Positions 1-5,224 of a stretch of DNA of 5,224 nucleotides are shown piece by piece. Numbering within the stretch: the stretch's first letter is position 1; the number at the start of each line of letters is the position of its first letter. The translations under genes and the position numbers were made by a program. Under the pieces are notes generated by a model, which worked only from the letters and a program-made list of their open reading frames with translations, was not told the DNA's origin and searched no databases. The stretch is from Flavobacteriales bacterium (lineage in GTDB: Bacteria; Bacteroidota; Bacteroidia; Flavobacteriales; Parvicellaceae): the NCBI GenBank assembly GCA_014239715.1, contig JAAZYJ010000054.1, positions 1 through 5,224 of the forward strand. Direction: 5' to 3'.

Positions 1-681
1 ATTAATTTGGTCATATCCCGATCCTGTAACACTCACATCGTGCGGAAACACTGGAGTTGCAACAAATAGAATTGAATCACCGAAACAAACATCAACATAA
101 CCCGTATCTGCCGGCGACATGTCGTTTCCTCCTGGGATATCGCCATTGATATATGCAACCATGTGGGGCTCGAAAGGCTGTGGCAAATTACCGCAGCTGA
201 TAGTCCCCTCCCATCCTGTGGCATTTATTGAAGCATCAGAAACGAAATGAAAGGTCAAACATCCCGATGGGTTAGCCCAGGTGGCATTAGCAACAAATCC
301 TGTTGGGTCTGTGATAGAATTAAACGCACCTAGCAATGGTGCGGAAACAGACGGCCCATCAAAAACATAGAGCGTATCAGAACCATCCACATCCCAATTC
401 AACCCCCCACCTATTGCAAAAGAGCTTGTTACTTTACTGCCAAGAGCCAGATCAGGACATACAGTCAATGTTTCACTTTCATTGTCGGAATAGTTTGCTG
501 AATTTCCACCAGAATCATAAAAGTTGGCGGGAGCTAAAGGATCGGGAGTGTAAATATTACAGTCCATAGGCGCGGCAGAGTCCATGTCAGCATCAGTGAT
601 CAAAATAGGCGGGCTCTGGGCCAAAATACTGGCGGAGTACATGACGGCAAAAAACAACAGTATGCGTCCGATCAATTTCAT
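1..681 (-). CDS. Secreted CUB-domain protein, 3'-truncated by the window edge (probable surface or type IX secretion cargo)
   Basis: The reading frame is open for all 227 codons from the ATG at 681 to position 1 with no stop, so the C-terminus lies outside the window. Residues 1-22 form a signal peptide (MKLIGR, then a hydrophobic stretch ending in ILAQ). Residues about 41-163 look like a CUB domain: C41, NFYDSGG (53-59), NYSDNE (63-68), C75, DTLYVFDGPS (102-111), SGCLTFHFVSD (139-149), GWEG (156-159) and C163, with four cysteines placed as in CUB folds. From about 170 a second region begins (DTGYVDVCFGDS, 192-203) that resembles the start of PKD-like regions in large Bacteroidota surface proteins. 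CUB domains bind proteins or sugars outside the cell. The start codon overlaps the stop of the upstream gene (ATGA, 681-678), which supports this start. Large size, more PKD domains and a C-terminal sorting domain are inferred from family habit and are not visible here. Ligand unknown. Confidence 0.85.
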   Translation of the reverse strand, partial: MKLIGRILLFFAVMYSASILAQSPPILITDADMDSAAPMDCNIYTPDPLAPANFYDSGGNSANYSDNESETLTVCPDLALGSKVTSSFAIGGGLNWDVDGSDTLYVFDGPSVSAPLLGAFNSITDPTGFVANATWANPSGCLTFHFVSDASINATGWEGTISCGNLPQPFEPHMVAYINGDIPGGNDMSPADTGYVDVCFGDSILFVATPVFPHDVSVTGSGYDQIN

Positions 682-1055
682 TTCAATTTTTCCGCCTCCA
701 ATTTGATATGTTCTATGCTTCTGATCACCAATAGTTTTTCCTGGCCTTTGATCTTATAATACAGATATCTGTTTTTAACCGGCTGAACGTCCAACTCAAA
801 AAAATTAATCTTGGAGAGGTCTTTAACTTCAATCTCTCCGATGACTTCCTTAGGGCTGTCTTTCCCTTTGAAATTGGCTAAATAGCACCCAAAATCCAAG
901 CACGCATTTACATAGTTGAATTCGTCCAGTCGGTCCGTCTTCATTTCCTTTAATTGTTGCTGCGAGTACTTAGCAAAGAGTCTTTCGTCATATTCCTGAG
1001 CCGAAAGAACAAGCACGGAGAGCAAGAAAAATACTACTGAAATGGCCTTCTTCAT
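678..1055 (-). CDS. Small secreted protein of unknown function, 125 aa
   Basis: The protein opens with a clear signal peptide (residues 1-19, MKKAISVVFF to LSAQ, cleavage probably before E21 or after A19), so the mature protein of about 105 residues should be periplasmic or outer-surface. No lipobox is visible. The mature part starts with a charged helix-like segment (EYDERLFAKYSQQQLKEMK, 21-39). Two cysteines follow (C52, C57), then an alternating hydrophobic stretch that looks beta-rich (IGEIEVKDLSKINFFELDV, about 72-90) and ends in YYKIKGQEKLLVIRS. From memory it resembles short conserved hypothetical proteins found beside large surface proteins in Flavobacteriales, but I cannot name a family. 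It is the first gene of a minus-strand pair, its TGA overlapping the ATG of the CUB gene, so the two are probably co-translated and may work together at the cell surface. There is no Shine-Dalgarno sequence; the start is preceded by TTTAAA, usual in this phylum. Confidence 0.8.
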   Translation of the reverse strand: MKKAISVVFFLLSVLVLSAQEYDERLFAKYSQQQLKEMKTDRLDEFNYVNACLDFGCYLANFKGKDSPKEVIGEIEVKDLSKINFFELDVQPVKNRYLYYKIKGQEKLLVIRSIEHIKLEAEKLK

Positions 1056-1082
1056 TTTAAAGTGGTGTGTATGTTATTAATC

Positions 1083-1113
1083 CAAAACAATATTAATTAA
1101 ATTAACTGACAAC
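1083..1113 (-). promoter_or_regulatory. Candidate sigma-A-type promoter for the minus-strand gene pair
   Basis: Read on the minus strand, GTTG (1113-1110) is followed after 19 bp by TTGTTTTG (1090-1083). This compares with the Bacteroidota consensus TTTG - about 19 bp - TAnnTTTG, with one mismatch in each box. Transcription would start near 1078, leaving a leader of roughly 20 nt before the ATG at 1055. The region is AT-rich, so a chance match is quite possible. Confidence 0.3.
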
Positions 1114-1166
1114 TTTTTAGGTTCAATGCTAAACTGTATCAAATTATACAATTTTATAAAAGTTGT
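1109..1166. repeat. 9-bp perfect inverted repeat in the divergent intergenic region
   Basis: ACAACTTTT at 1109-1117 is the exact reverse complement of AAAAGTTGT at 1158-1166, with 40 bp between the arms. A third copy of the core in direct orientation (GACAACTT, 1185-1192, identical to 1108-1115) lies closer to tktN. The arms could be operator half-sites for a regulator of both divergent units, or a weak long-loop hairpin. The 1056-1224 spacer holds no ORF worth calling. Confidence 0.4.
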
Positions 1167-1176
1167 TAACATCAGA

Positions 1177-1207
1177 TTTCTACGGACAACTTGAAAAGCT
1201 ATTTTTG
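1177..1207 (+). promoter_or_regulatory. Candidate sigma-A-type promoter for the tktN-VWA-tktC unit
   Basis: TATTTTTG at 1200-1207 is a full match to the Bacteroidota -7 box TAnnTTTG. Nineteen bases upstream, TTTC (1177-1180) is a 3-of-4 match to the -33 TTTG. Transcription would start near 1212-1214, about 12 nt before the ATG at 1225, a short A-rich leader (AAAACTTCATAAAA) without a Shine-Dalgarno sequence. The GACAACTT element at 1185-1192 lies between the two boxes, where a bound regulator would interfere. Confidence 0.5.
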
Positions 1208-1224
1208 GTAAAAACTTCATAAAA

Positions 1225-2070
1225 ATGGTCGATCACAAACAGTTAAATGAACTTTGTTCACAGATTAGACGAGACATCGTAAGAATGGTTGCAGAGGTAA
1301 GTTCGGGACATCCGGGTGGTTCTTTGGGCTGCGTTGAATACTTTGTCGCTCTTTATCAAGTTGTGATGAATCATAACACTGATTTCACGATGAACGGGGA
1401 AGATGAAGATCTGTTTTTCCTTTCCAACGGTCACATTTCACCGGTATTTTACAGCACATTGGCACGGACAGGATATTTCCCGATCGATGAGTTGAATACA
1501 TTCAGGAAAATCGATTCACGACTGCAAGGTCACCCGACTACCCACGAAGGACTTCCAGGTATTCGTATAGCAAGTGGATCGCTTGGTCAAGGCATGTCTG
1601 TCGCTATCGGTGCCGCTCAATCAAAAAAGCTGAACGGGGATTCATCAATTGTGTACTCGCTGCATGGTGATGGCGAGCTTCAAGAAGGTCAGATCTGGGA
1701 AGCTGCAATGTATGCGGCGGGGAACCGAATAGACAATCTGATCTGTACAGTTGACTATAATGGCAAGCAAATTGATGGTTCACTAGAAGACGTTCTGCCT
1801 TTAGGTGATCTAAAACAAAAGTGGGTAGCCTTTGGTTGGGAGACTTTTGAAATAATGAATGGAAATGACCTAAAGCAAGTTGTGGAAGGGTTGCAAAAGG
1901 CTAAATCACTATCTGGCAAAGGGAAGCCGGTTATGATGCTAATGAGGACTGAAATGGGCAATGGCGTTGACTATATGATGGGCACACATAAATGGCACGG
2001 CTCTGCACCAAATGAGGAACAATTAATTAATGCGTTGAGCCAGCTTGAAGAAACTTTAGGGGACTATTAG
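1225..2070 (+). CDS. tktN: Transketolase, N-terminal (thiamine diphosphate pyrophosphate/metal-binding) subunit
   Basis: This is one half of a split transketolase (EC 2.2.1.1), which moves two-carbon ketol units between sugar phosphates in the non-oxidative pentose phosphate pathway in the cytosol. At 281 residues it matches the usual size of stand-alone N-terminal subunits. Visible active-site elements are SSGHPGG (26-32, H29), LSNGH (66-70, H70), QGHP (101-104, H103), GSLGQG (118-123), the diphosphate/metal motif GDGELQEG (148-155, D149) with DYNG 30 residues on (N179), and THKWHG (254-259, H255). The spacing of H70, H103, D149 and N179 agrees with what I recall of yeast transketolase, so the site looks intact. 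It cannot work alone: the pyrimidine-binding domain and catalytic glutamate are on TktC, 1417 bp downstream. It is the first gene of the unit; the next gene starts 23 nt after its stop. The GDGELQEG form and partner gene favour transketolase over DXP synthase or E1 dehydrogenase. Confidence 0.95.
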   Translation: MVDHKQLNELCSQIRRDIVRMVAEVSSGHPGGSLGCVEYFVALYQVVMNHNTDFTMNGEDEDLFFLSNGHISPVFYSTLARTGYFPIDELNTFRKIDSRLQGHPTTHEGLPGIRIASGSLGQGMSVAIGAAQSKKLNGDSSIVYSLHGDGELQEGQIWEAAMYAAGNRIDNLICTVDYNGKQIDGSLEDVLPLGDLKQKWVAFGWETFEIMNGNDLKQVVEGLQKAKSLSGKGKPVMMLMRTEMGNGVDYMMGTHKWHGSAPNEEQLINALSQLEETLGDY

Positions 2071-2093
2071 CATTATATATGTAAAACATCTAT

Positions 2094-3491
2094 ATGATTA
2101 GATACATATTTACGATACTATTTGCACTGATTGCTTGTTGTACGTTTTCTCAGGAGAAGGCAGAAGCAAAAGATGCTGAGTTGACGAGAGTCTTATTCAT
2201 TTTTGACGGATCCAACAGCATGAATGCCCAATGGCAGAGCAGCAGCAAGATCAAGATCGCAAAAAGTCTGATGAGAGAAACCCTGGACAGTTTAAAAGGA
2301 TTTGCCAATGTCGAGCTTGCTTTAAGGATGTACGGACACCAGTATAAAATTTATCCCGGTCAACAAAACTGCGAAGACACAAAGCTTGAGGTTCCATTCG
2401 GAGCCGGGGATGAAAATATTGAAAAAATAAAGACTAGAATAAGAAGTCTTACACCCCAAGGGACTACCCCAATTGCAAGAAGTTTAGAATATTCTGCCAA
2501 TGATTTTCCCGAATGCTCAAACTGTCGAAATGTAATCGTCCTTATTACCGACGGTATTGAAGCTTGTGACGAAGATCCCTGTGCGGTTGCAAGAGCCCTG
2601 AGATCGAAAGGAATCATTCTCAAACCATTTGTGATCGGAATAGGTATAGACCCTACTAAGCTGTTATCACTTAAATGCATTGGAAAATATTATGATGCTA
2701 CAAGTGAAGCAACCTTCAAAAGTGCTTTAAAAGTTGTTGTAAGTGAAGCACTGAACAATACAACGGTTCAAGTTAATCTAAATAAAGAATCTGGTGAGCC
2801 TACCGAGACTGACGTTCCGATGGTTTTTTACAATAGGAAAACGCAGGTGGCTTTATACAATTTTATGCACACTCTGGATAACTGGCGAAAGCCCGACACA
2901 CTTAGTATAGATCCTTTGAACCAATATAAACTGGAAGTATATACAATTCCACATCTAACCAAAGACAGCATCAGGTTAAAGGCGGGCGTGCACAACACGA
3001 TAGAGCTTGACGCAGGACAAGGAGAGCTTACGGTAAATGTTAATAGTGCAAGCGGCAAATTTCCCGGGATGAAAATATTAATTAAGAACCCTGAAAACAA
3101 TGAGATCATTCACGTTCAAAATATGAATACCTCAACAGAACTTCTAATTGGCGAATACGATCTTGAGATTCTTACTTTACCAAGGCTTAAGTTTGATGGG
3201 GTCAAGATCAATCAGAGTAAAAGAACAACGATCGAGATTCGACAACCCGGAAATCTGAATATATTGTACCCCGCCACAGGCTATGGATGCATCTACTTAC
3301 TTGAGGGCGACAATCAGGAATGGGTATGCCCATTACAAGCTAAAGAGCTTATGGAACAATTCGTTTTACAACCGGGCAAATACAAATTAATTTATCGATC
3401 TGACAGATCACGCAGAGCGGCATATACAGTGGAAAAGAACTTTAGTATCTCATCAGGACATATCACCGATTTAAATTTATTACATCCATGA
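2094..3491 (+). CDS. Exported von Willebrand factor A (VWA) domain protein lying between the two transketolase subunits
   Basis: A 465-residue envelope protein. Residues 1-20 are a short export signal (MIRYIFTILFALIACCTFSQ). It can be read as a type I signal cut after SQ, or as a lipoprotein signal with lipobox LIAC and acylated C15. A VWA domain covers about 31-220, with a complete MIDAS metal site: DGSNS (38-42), GTTP (123-126, the threonine) and ITDG (151-154, D153). The sequence TDGIEACDEDPCAVARAL is typical of the VWA subgroup often labelled 'Ca-activated chloride channel homolog'; that label does not establish channel activity. Six cysteines (93, 141, 144, 158, 163, 195) in the domain suggest disulfides and an extracytoplasmic location. 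Residues 225-465 are beta-rich, with repeated LxxGxYxLxI-like strands (LIGEYDLEIL 351-360, LQPGKYKLIY 425-434) and C399/C412; I do not recognise this part. VWA domains usually mediate metal-dependent protein binding; partner unknown. Start chosen for the signal peptide; the TGA overlaps the tktC ATG. Confidence 0.9.
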   Translation: MIRYIFTILFALIACCTFSQEKAEAKDAELTRVLFIFDGSNSMNAQWQSSSKIKIAKSLMRETLDSLKGFANVELALRMYGHQYKIYPGQQNCEDTKLEVPFGAGDENIEKIKTRIRSLTPQGTTPIARSLEYSANDFPECSNCRNVIVLITDGIEACDEDPCAVARALRSKGIILKPFVIGIGIDPTKLLSLKCIGKYYDATSEATFKSALKVVVSEALNNTTVQVNLNKESGEPTETDVPMVFYNRKTQVALYNFMHTLDNWRKPDTLSIDPLNQYKLEVYTIPHLTKDSIRLKAGVHNTIELDAGQGELTVNVNSASGKFPGMKILIKNPENNEIIHVQNMNTSTELLIGEYDLEILTLPRLKFDGVKINQSKRTTIEIRQPGNLNILYPATGYGCIYLLEGDNQEWVCPLQAKELMEQFVLQPGKYKLIYRSDRSRRAAYTVEKNFSISSGHITDLNLLHP

Positions 3492-4456
3492 AAGAATTTG
3501 AAATATTTGGAAAACAAGATACCAGGTCAGGATTCGGCGCAGGGCTTTTAGAACTTGGTCATTCTGATCAAAATGTGGTCGCCTTATGTGCTGACCTCAC
3601 CGGATCACTTAAAATGAATGCGTTTCAGGATGCTTTCCCGGATCGCTTCTTTCAGGTAGGCATTGCCGAAGCTAATATGATGGGCATTGCCGCAGGAATG
3701 ACAATAGGTGGAAAGATTCCATTTACAGGCACTTTTGCAAATTTTTCTACCGGCAGAGTGTACGACCAGATCAGGCAATCGATTGCTTATTCGAATAAAA
3801 ATGTAAAGATCTGCGCTTCACATGCCGGGCTTACACTCGGCGAAGATGGTGCAACTCATCAAATACTTGAAGATATCGGTCTGATGAAGATGCTGCCAGG
3901 GATGACTGTAATTAACCCTTGTGATTATAACCAGACAAAAGCTGCTACTATTGCAATTGCGAAGCATTACGGACCAGTATACCTCAGGTTCGGAAGGCCA
4001 AAAGTGCCAACGTTTATGCCGGATAATGAAGATTTTATTATTGGAAAGGCAATTACGTTAAGTGAAGGTGCTGACGTGTCTATTTTTGCCACAGGCCATA
4101 TGGTCTGGAAAGCGATAGAAGCAGGCCACGCCCTAAAAGAAAAAGGAATATCCGCGGAGATCATAAACATACATACCATTAAACCTTTGGACGAAGAAGC
4201 AGTCCTAAAGTCAGTTGCAAAAACAAAATGTGTGGTAACCGCTGAAGAACATCAGCTTGCTGGAGGACTTGGAGAATCGATCGCTCAATTGCTTGCCAGA
4301 AAAAATCCTACACCCATTGAATTTGTAGCCGTGAATGACAGTTTTGGAGAAAGTGGGACTCCAGACCAGCTAATGCTGAAGTACGGTCTCGATTGGTCAA
4401 ATATTTTTGATGCTGCGAATAAAGTAATTGCGAGAACATCAAAACAGCTGGTTTAA
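3488..4456 (+). CDS. tktC: Transketolase, C-terminal (pyrimidine-binding plus C-terminal domain) subunit
   Basis: The second half of the split transketolase, 322 residues, close to the usual length. Residues about 8-175 form the pyrimidine-binding domain. They include ADLTGS (35-40), GIAEANMMGIAAGM (58-71) with the catalytic glutamate E61 that activates the cofactor, and SHAGLTLGEDGATHQ (111-125). In that last motif H112, D120 and H124 keep the spacing I recall for the substrate-contacting His/Asp/His of yeast transketolase, and E61 is also at the right distance. YLRFGRP (165-171) carries the phosphate-contacting arginine. The C-terminal domain (about 185-310) includes ATGHMV, HTIKPLD (229-235) and EEHQLAGGLGE (253-263). 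With TktN it forms the active site at the subunit interface. Its ATG is inside the VWA stop (ATGA, 3488-3491), with no Shine-Dalgarno sequence, so translation probably depends on ribosomes ending VWA synthesis. DXP synthase and E1-beta proteins share the fold, but the GEDGATHQ motif and partner favour transketolase. Confidence 0.95.
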   Translation: MKEFEIFGKQDTRSGFGAGLLELGHSDQNVVALCADLTGSLKMNAFQDAFPDRFFQVGIAEANMMGIAAGMTIGGKIPFTGTFANFSTGRVYDQIRQSIAYSNKNVKICASHAGLTLGEDGATHQILEDIGLMKMLPGMTVINPCDYNQTKAATIAIAKHYGPVYLRFGRPKVPTFMPDNEDFIIGKAITLSEGADVSIFATGHMVWKAIEAGHALKEKGISAEIINIHTIKPLDEEAVLKSVAKTKCVVTAEEHQLAGGLGESIAQLLARKNPTPIEFVAVNDSFGESGTPDQLMLKYGLDWSNIFDAANKVIARTSKQLV

Positions 4457-4476
4457 GTTTCCACACCGGCTTTTTT
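4446..4476 (+). terminator. Candidate intrinsic terminator overlapping the tktC stop codon
   Basis: AGCTGGT (4446-4452) can pair with ACCGGCT (4465-4471) over 7 bp with one U-G wobble. The loop is 12 nt, and the stem is followed directly by a T run (4471-4476). The tktC TAA (4454-4456) falls in the loop, so the hairpin should form only after the ribosome leaves. It would end the tktN-VWA-tktC transcript and set the sigma factor apart. The stem is short, so strength is uncertain. Confidence 0.45.
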
Positions 4477-4482
4477 AGTTTG
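4452..4482 (+). promoter_or_regulatory. Weak candidate promoter for the ECF sigma factor gene
   Basis: TTTA (4452-4455), 19 bp, then TTAGTTTG (4475-4482) differs by one base in each box from the Bacteroidota TTTG - about 19 bp - TAnnTTTG pattern. Transcription would start near 4487-4489, about 17 nt before the ATG at 4505. It overlaps the candidate terminator of the preceding unit, a compact arrangement, but the match is weak and an upstream read-through transcript remains possible. Confidence 0.3.
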
Positions 4483-4504
4483 AAACAGATGGCTTGGTGT
4501 AAAT

Positions 4505-5035
4505 ATGACTGACGAAGAATTAGTGTATCTTTTCAAGAATGGGGACAACCCCAACTATGCCTTCAATTTAATTGTTCGGAAGTACCAAGAACGTCTCTAT
4601 TGGATGATCAACCGTATAGTTCAGAACCATGACGATACGGATGACGTAATACAAAACGTTTTCATTAAAGCTTGGAAAGCACTCCCAAAGTTCAGAGAAG
4701 ATGCCAACTTATACAGCTGGCTTTATCGCATCGCTACCAACGAATCAATAACCTTTATCAACAAAAGAAAGAAGCGCGGTCACGTGCATGAAGTTAACGA
4801 AAGGATACCCGGATCAGGCAATACGAATGACCCTACAGAAAGTGAGATACTTGAAAAGCTCGAAGCCGCGATAGCAACGCTCCCTGAAAAGCAAAGGCTG
4901 GTCTTTCATTTAAAGTACTATGAAGAAAAAAAATATAGTGAAATATCGGAAATGCTGGGAACTTCCGTGGGTAGTTTAAAAGCGTCTTATCATCACGCAG
5001 TTAAAAAAATTGAGCAATTTCTTACAGAAGATTAA
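4505..5035 (+). CDS. RNA polymerase sigma factor of the ECF (extracytoplasmic function, sigma-70) family
   Basis: At 176 residues this has the normal length and two-domain layout of an ECF sigma factor, a cytosolic protein that directs RNA polymerase to a small set of promoters. Sigma-2 spans about 16-90: the region 2.1/2.2 helices run through FNLIVRKYQERLYWMINRI and DDTDDVIQNVFIKAWKAL (43-60), which binds the beta-prime clamp, and SWLYRIATN (71-79) to the basic KRKKRG covers the -10-recognising part. A variable linker (about 92-113) follows. Sigma-4 spans about 115-172: LPEKQRLVFHLKYYEEKKYSEI and the helix-turn-helix MLGTSVGSLKASYHHAVKKI, which reads the -35 element. There is no extra C-terminal domain. 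It starts 48 nt after tktC; no Shine-Dalgarno sequence is seen. The partial gene 30 nt downstream is probably its operon partner and may control it. The exact ECF group and target genes cannot be read from the sequence. Confidence 0.93.
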   Translation: MTDEELVYLFKNGDNPNYAFNLIVRKYQERLYWMINRIVQNHDDTDDVIQNVFIKAWKALPKFREDANLYSWLYRIATNESITFINKRKKRGHVHEVNERIPGSGNTNDPTESEILEKLEAAIATLPEKQRLVFHLKYYEEKKYSEISEMLGTSVGSLKASYHHAVKKIEQFLTED

Positions 5036-5065
5036 ACCATTTATGCTATTCATTGTCTAAGGAGC

Positions 5066-5224
5066 ATGACGCCTAAAGAAAAATATAACGATAAAGAAGA
5101 GTTAGAAAAACTGGCTCCTACGCTTTTTGGCATTGAGAAAAAGCAATTAGGCAAAGCACCTGATGGATATTTTGATGAGCTCCCAGAGAGGATCCAAGAT
5201 GCCATTGCTGAAAACGACAATGAG
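5066..5224 (+). CDS. Partial gene after the ECF sigma factor; start of a probable sigma-associated (anti-sigma-like) protein
   Basis: Fifty-three codons are open from the ATG at 5066 to the window end, so only the N-terminus is seen. It begins MTPKEKYNDKEELEKLAPTL, followed by FGIEKKQLGKAPDGYFDELP (residues 21-40) and ERIQDAIAEND. The 'P-x-GYFD-x-LP-x-x-I' element recurs, as I recall, at the start of Bacteroidota proteins encoded just after ECF sigma factors; many of these have a later membrane segment and are thought to act as anti-sigma factors. That function is inferred; no membrane segment or zinc motif is within view. The segment is highly charged with no signal peptide, fitting a cytosolic N-terminal domain. 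AAGGAG (5059-5064) sits only 1 nt before the ATG, closer than a normal Shine-Dalgarno sequence. An upstream ATG at 5043 opens only five codons and is not the start. Confidence 0.7.
   Translation, partial: MTPKEKYNDKEELEKLAPTLFGIEKKQLGKAPDGYFDELPERIQDAIAENDNE

Noticed and set aside
33..224. 63-codon minus-strand ORF
   Set aside because: It overlaps the CUB protein in another frame. The CUB frame (681 to 1) has a signal peptide and a recognisable domain; this one has no family features.
336..569. 77-codon plus-strand ORF
   Set aside because: Antisense shadow of the CUB domain coding region, rich in His/Gln/Ser from reversed codons, with no recognisable domain.
1141..1154. AAATT/AATTT short inverted repeat upstream of tktN
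   Set aside because: A five-base AT-only stem is expected by chance in such an AT-rich spacer and has no flanking T run or other signal.
1755..1961. 68-codon minus-strand ORF inside tktN
   Set aside because: Antisense shadow of a gene whose own frame carries intact transketolase motifs.
2360..2680. 106-codon minus-strand ORF inside the VWA gene
   Set aside because: Antisense to the MIDAS-bearing part of the VWA domain; no independent start signal or domain.
2828..3109. 93-codon minus-strand ORF with hydrophobic stretches
   Set aside because: Hydrophobicity arises from reading the VWA C-terminal strands in antisense; no support as a gene.
2094..3491. The VWA gene as a recent mobile insertion splitting a transketolase gene
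   Set aside because: No transposase, terminal repeats or target duplication are seen, both subunits have proper starts and ends, and the VWA stop overlaps the tktC start cleanly.
3967..4179. 70-codon minus-strand ORF inside tktC
   Set aside because: Antisense shadow of a conserved transketolase region.
5043..5060. Five-codon leader ORF (MLFIV) before the sigma partner gene
   Set aside because: Too short, no attenuator structure nearby; most likely chance in a 30-nt spacer.

Overview
The window comes from a member of the Bacteroidota, most likely the Flavobacteriales/Cryomorphaceae-Crocinitomicaceae side of the phylum. This rests on several signs. GC content is moderate to low. There are no Shine-Dalgarno sequences, except one oddly spaced match. 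Candidate promoters follow the phylum's TTTG / TAnnTTTG pattern. Signal peptides end in the typical '-AQ' or '-SQ'. A secreted CUB protein runs into what looks like a PKD-type region, as in type IX secretion cargo. An ECF sigma factor is followed by a 'P-x-GYFD-x-LP' partner gene. The phylum assignment is firm; the family is a guess.

Layout. Positions 1-1055 hold a minus-strand pair: a small secreted protein of unknown function, then the first 227 residues of a large secreted CUB-domain protein that leaves the window at position 1. The two overlap by 4 nt (ATGA). A 169-bp AT-rich divergent intergenic region (1056-1224) carries candidate promoters in both directions and three copies of an ACAACTT element. 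Positions 1225-4456 hold a plus-strand three-gene unit: the N-terminal transketolase subunit (tktN), an exported von Willebrand factor A (VWA) protein, and the C-terminal transketolase subunit (tktC). A candidate intrinsic terminator overlaps the tktC stop codon. Positions 4505-5224 hold an ECF sigma factor and the start of a probable partner gene, which is cut by the window edge.

How the genes work together. TktN carries the thiamine diphosphate/metal-binding half of the enzyme and TktC carries the pyrimidine-binding and C-terminal half, so both are needed for one active site in the pentose phosphate pathway. Both appear complete in their catalytic residues. The notable point is that a signal-peptide-bearing VWA protein with an intact MIDAS metal site sits between them, and its stop codon overlaps the tktC start. 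A cytosolic enzyme and an envelope protein are therefore tied together in transcription and probably in translation. The sigma factor and its partner look like an ordinary Bacteroidota ECF module in their own transcription unit. I found no mobile elements, CRISPR arrays, tRNA or rRNA genes, and no broken genes.
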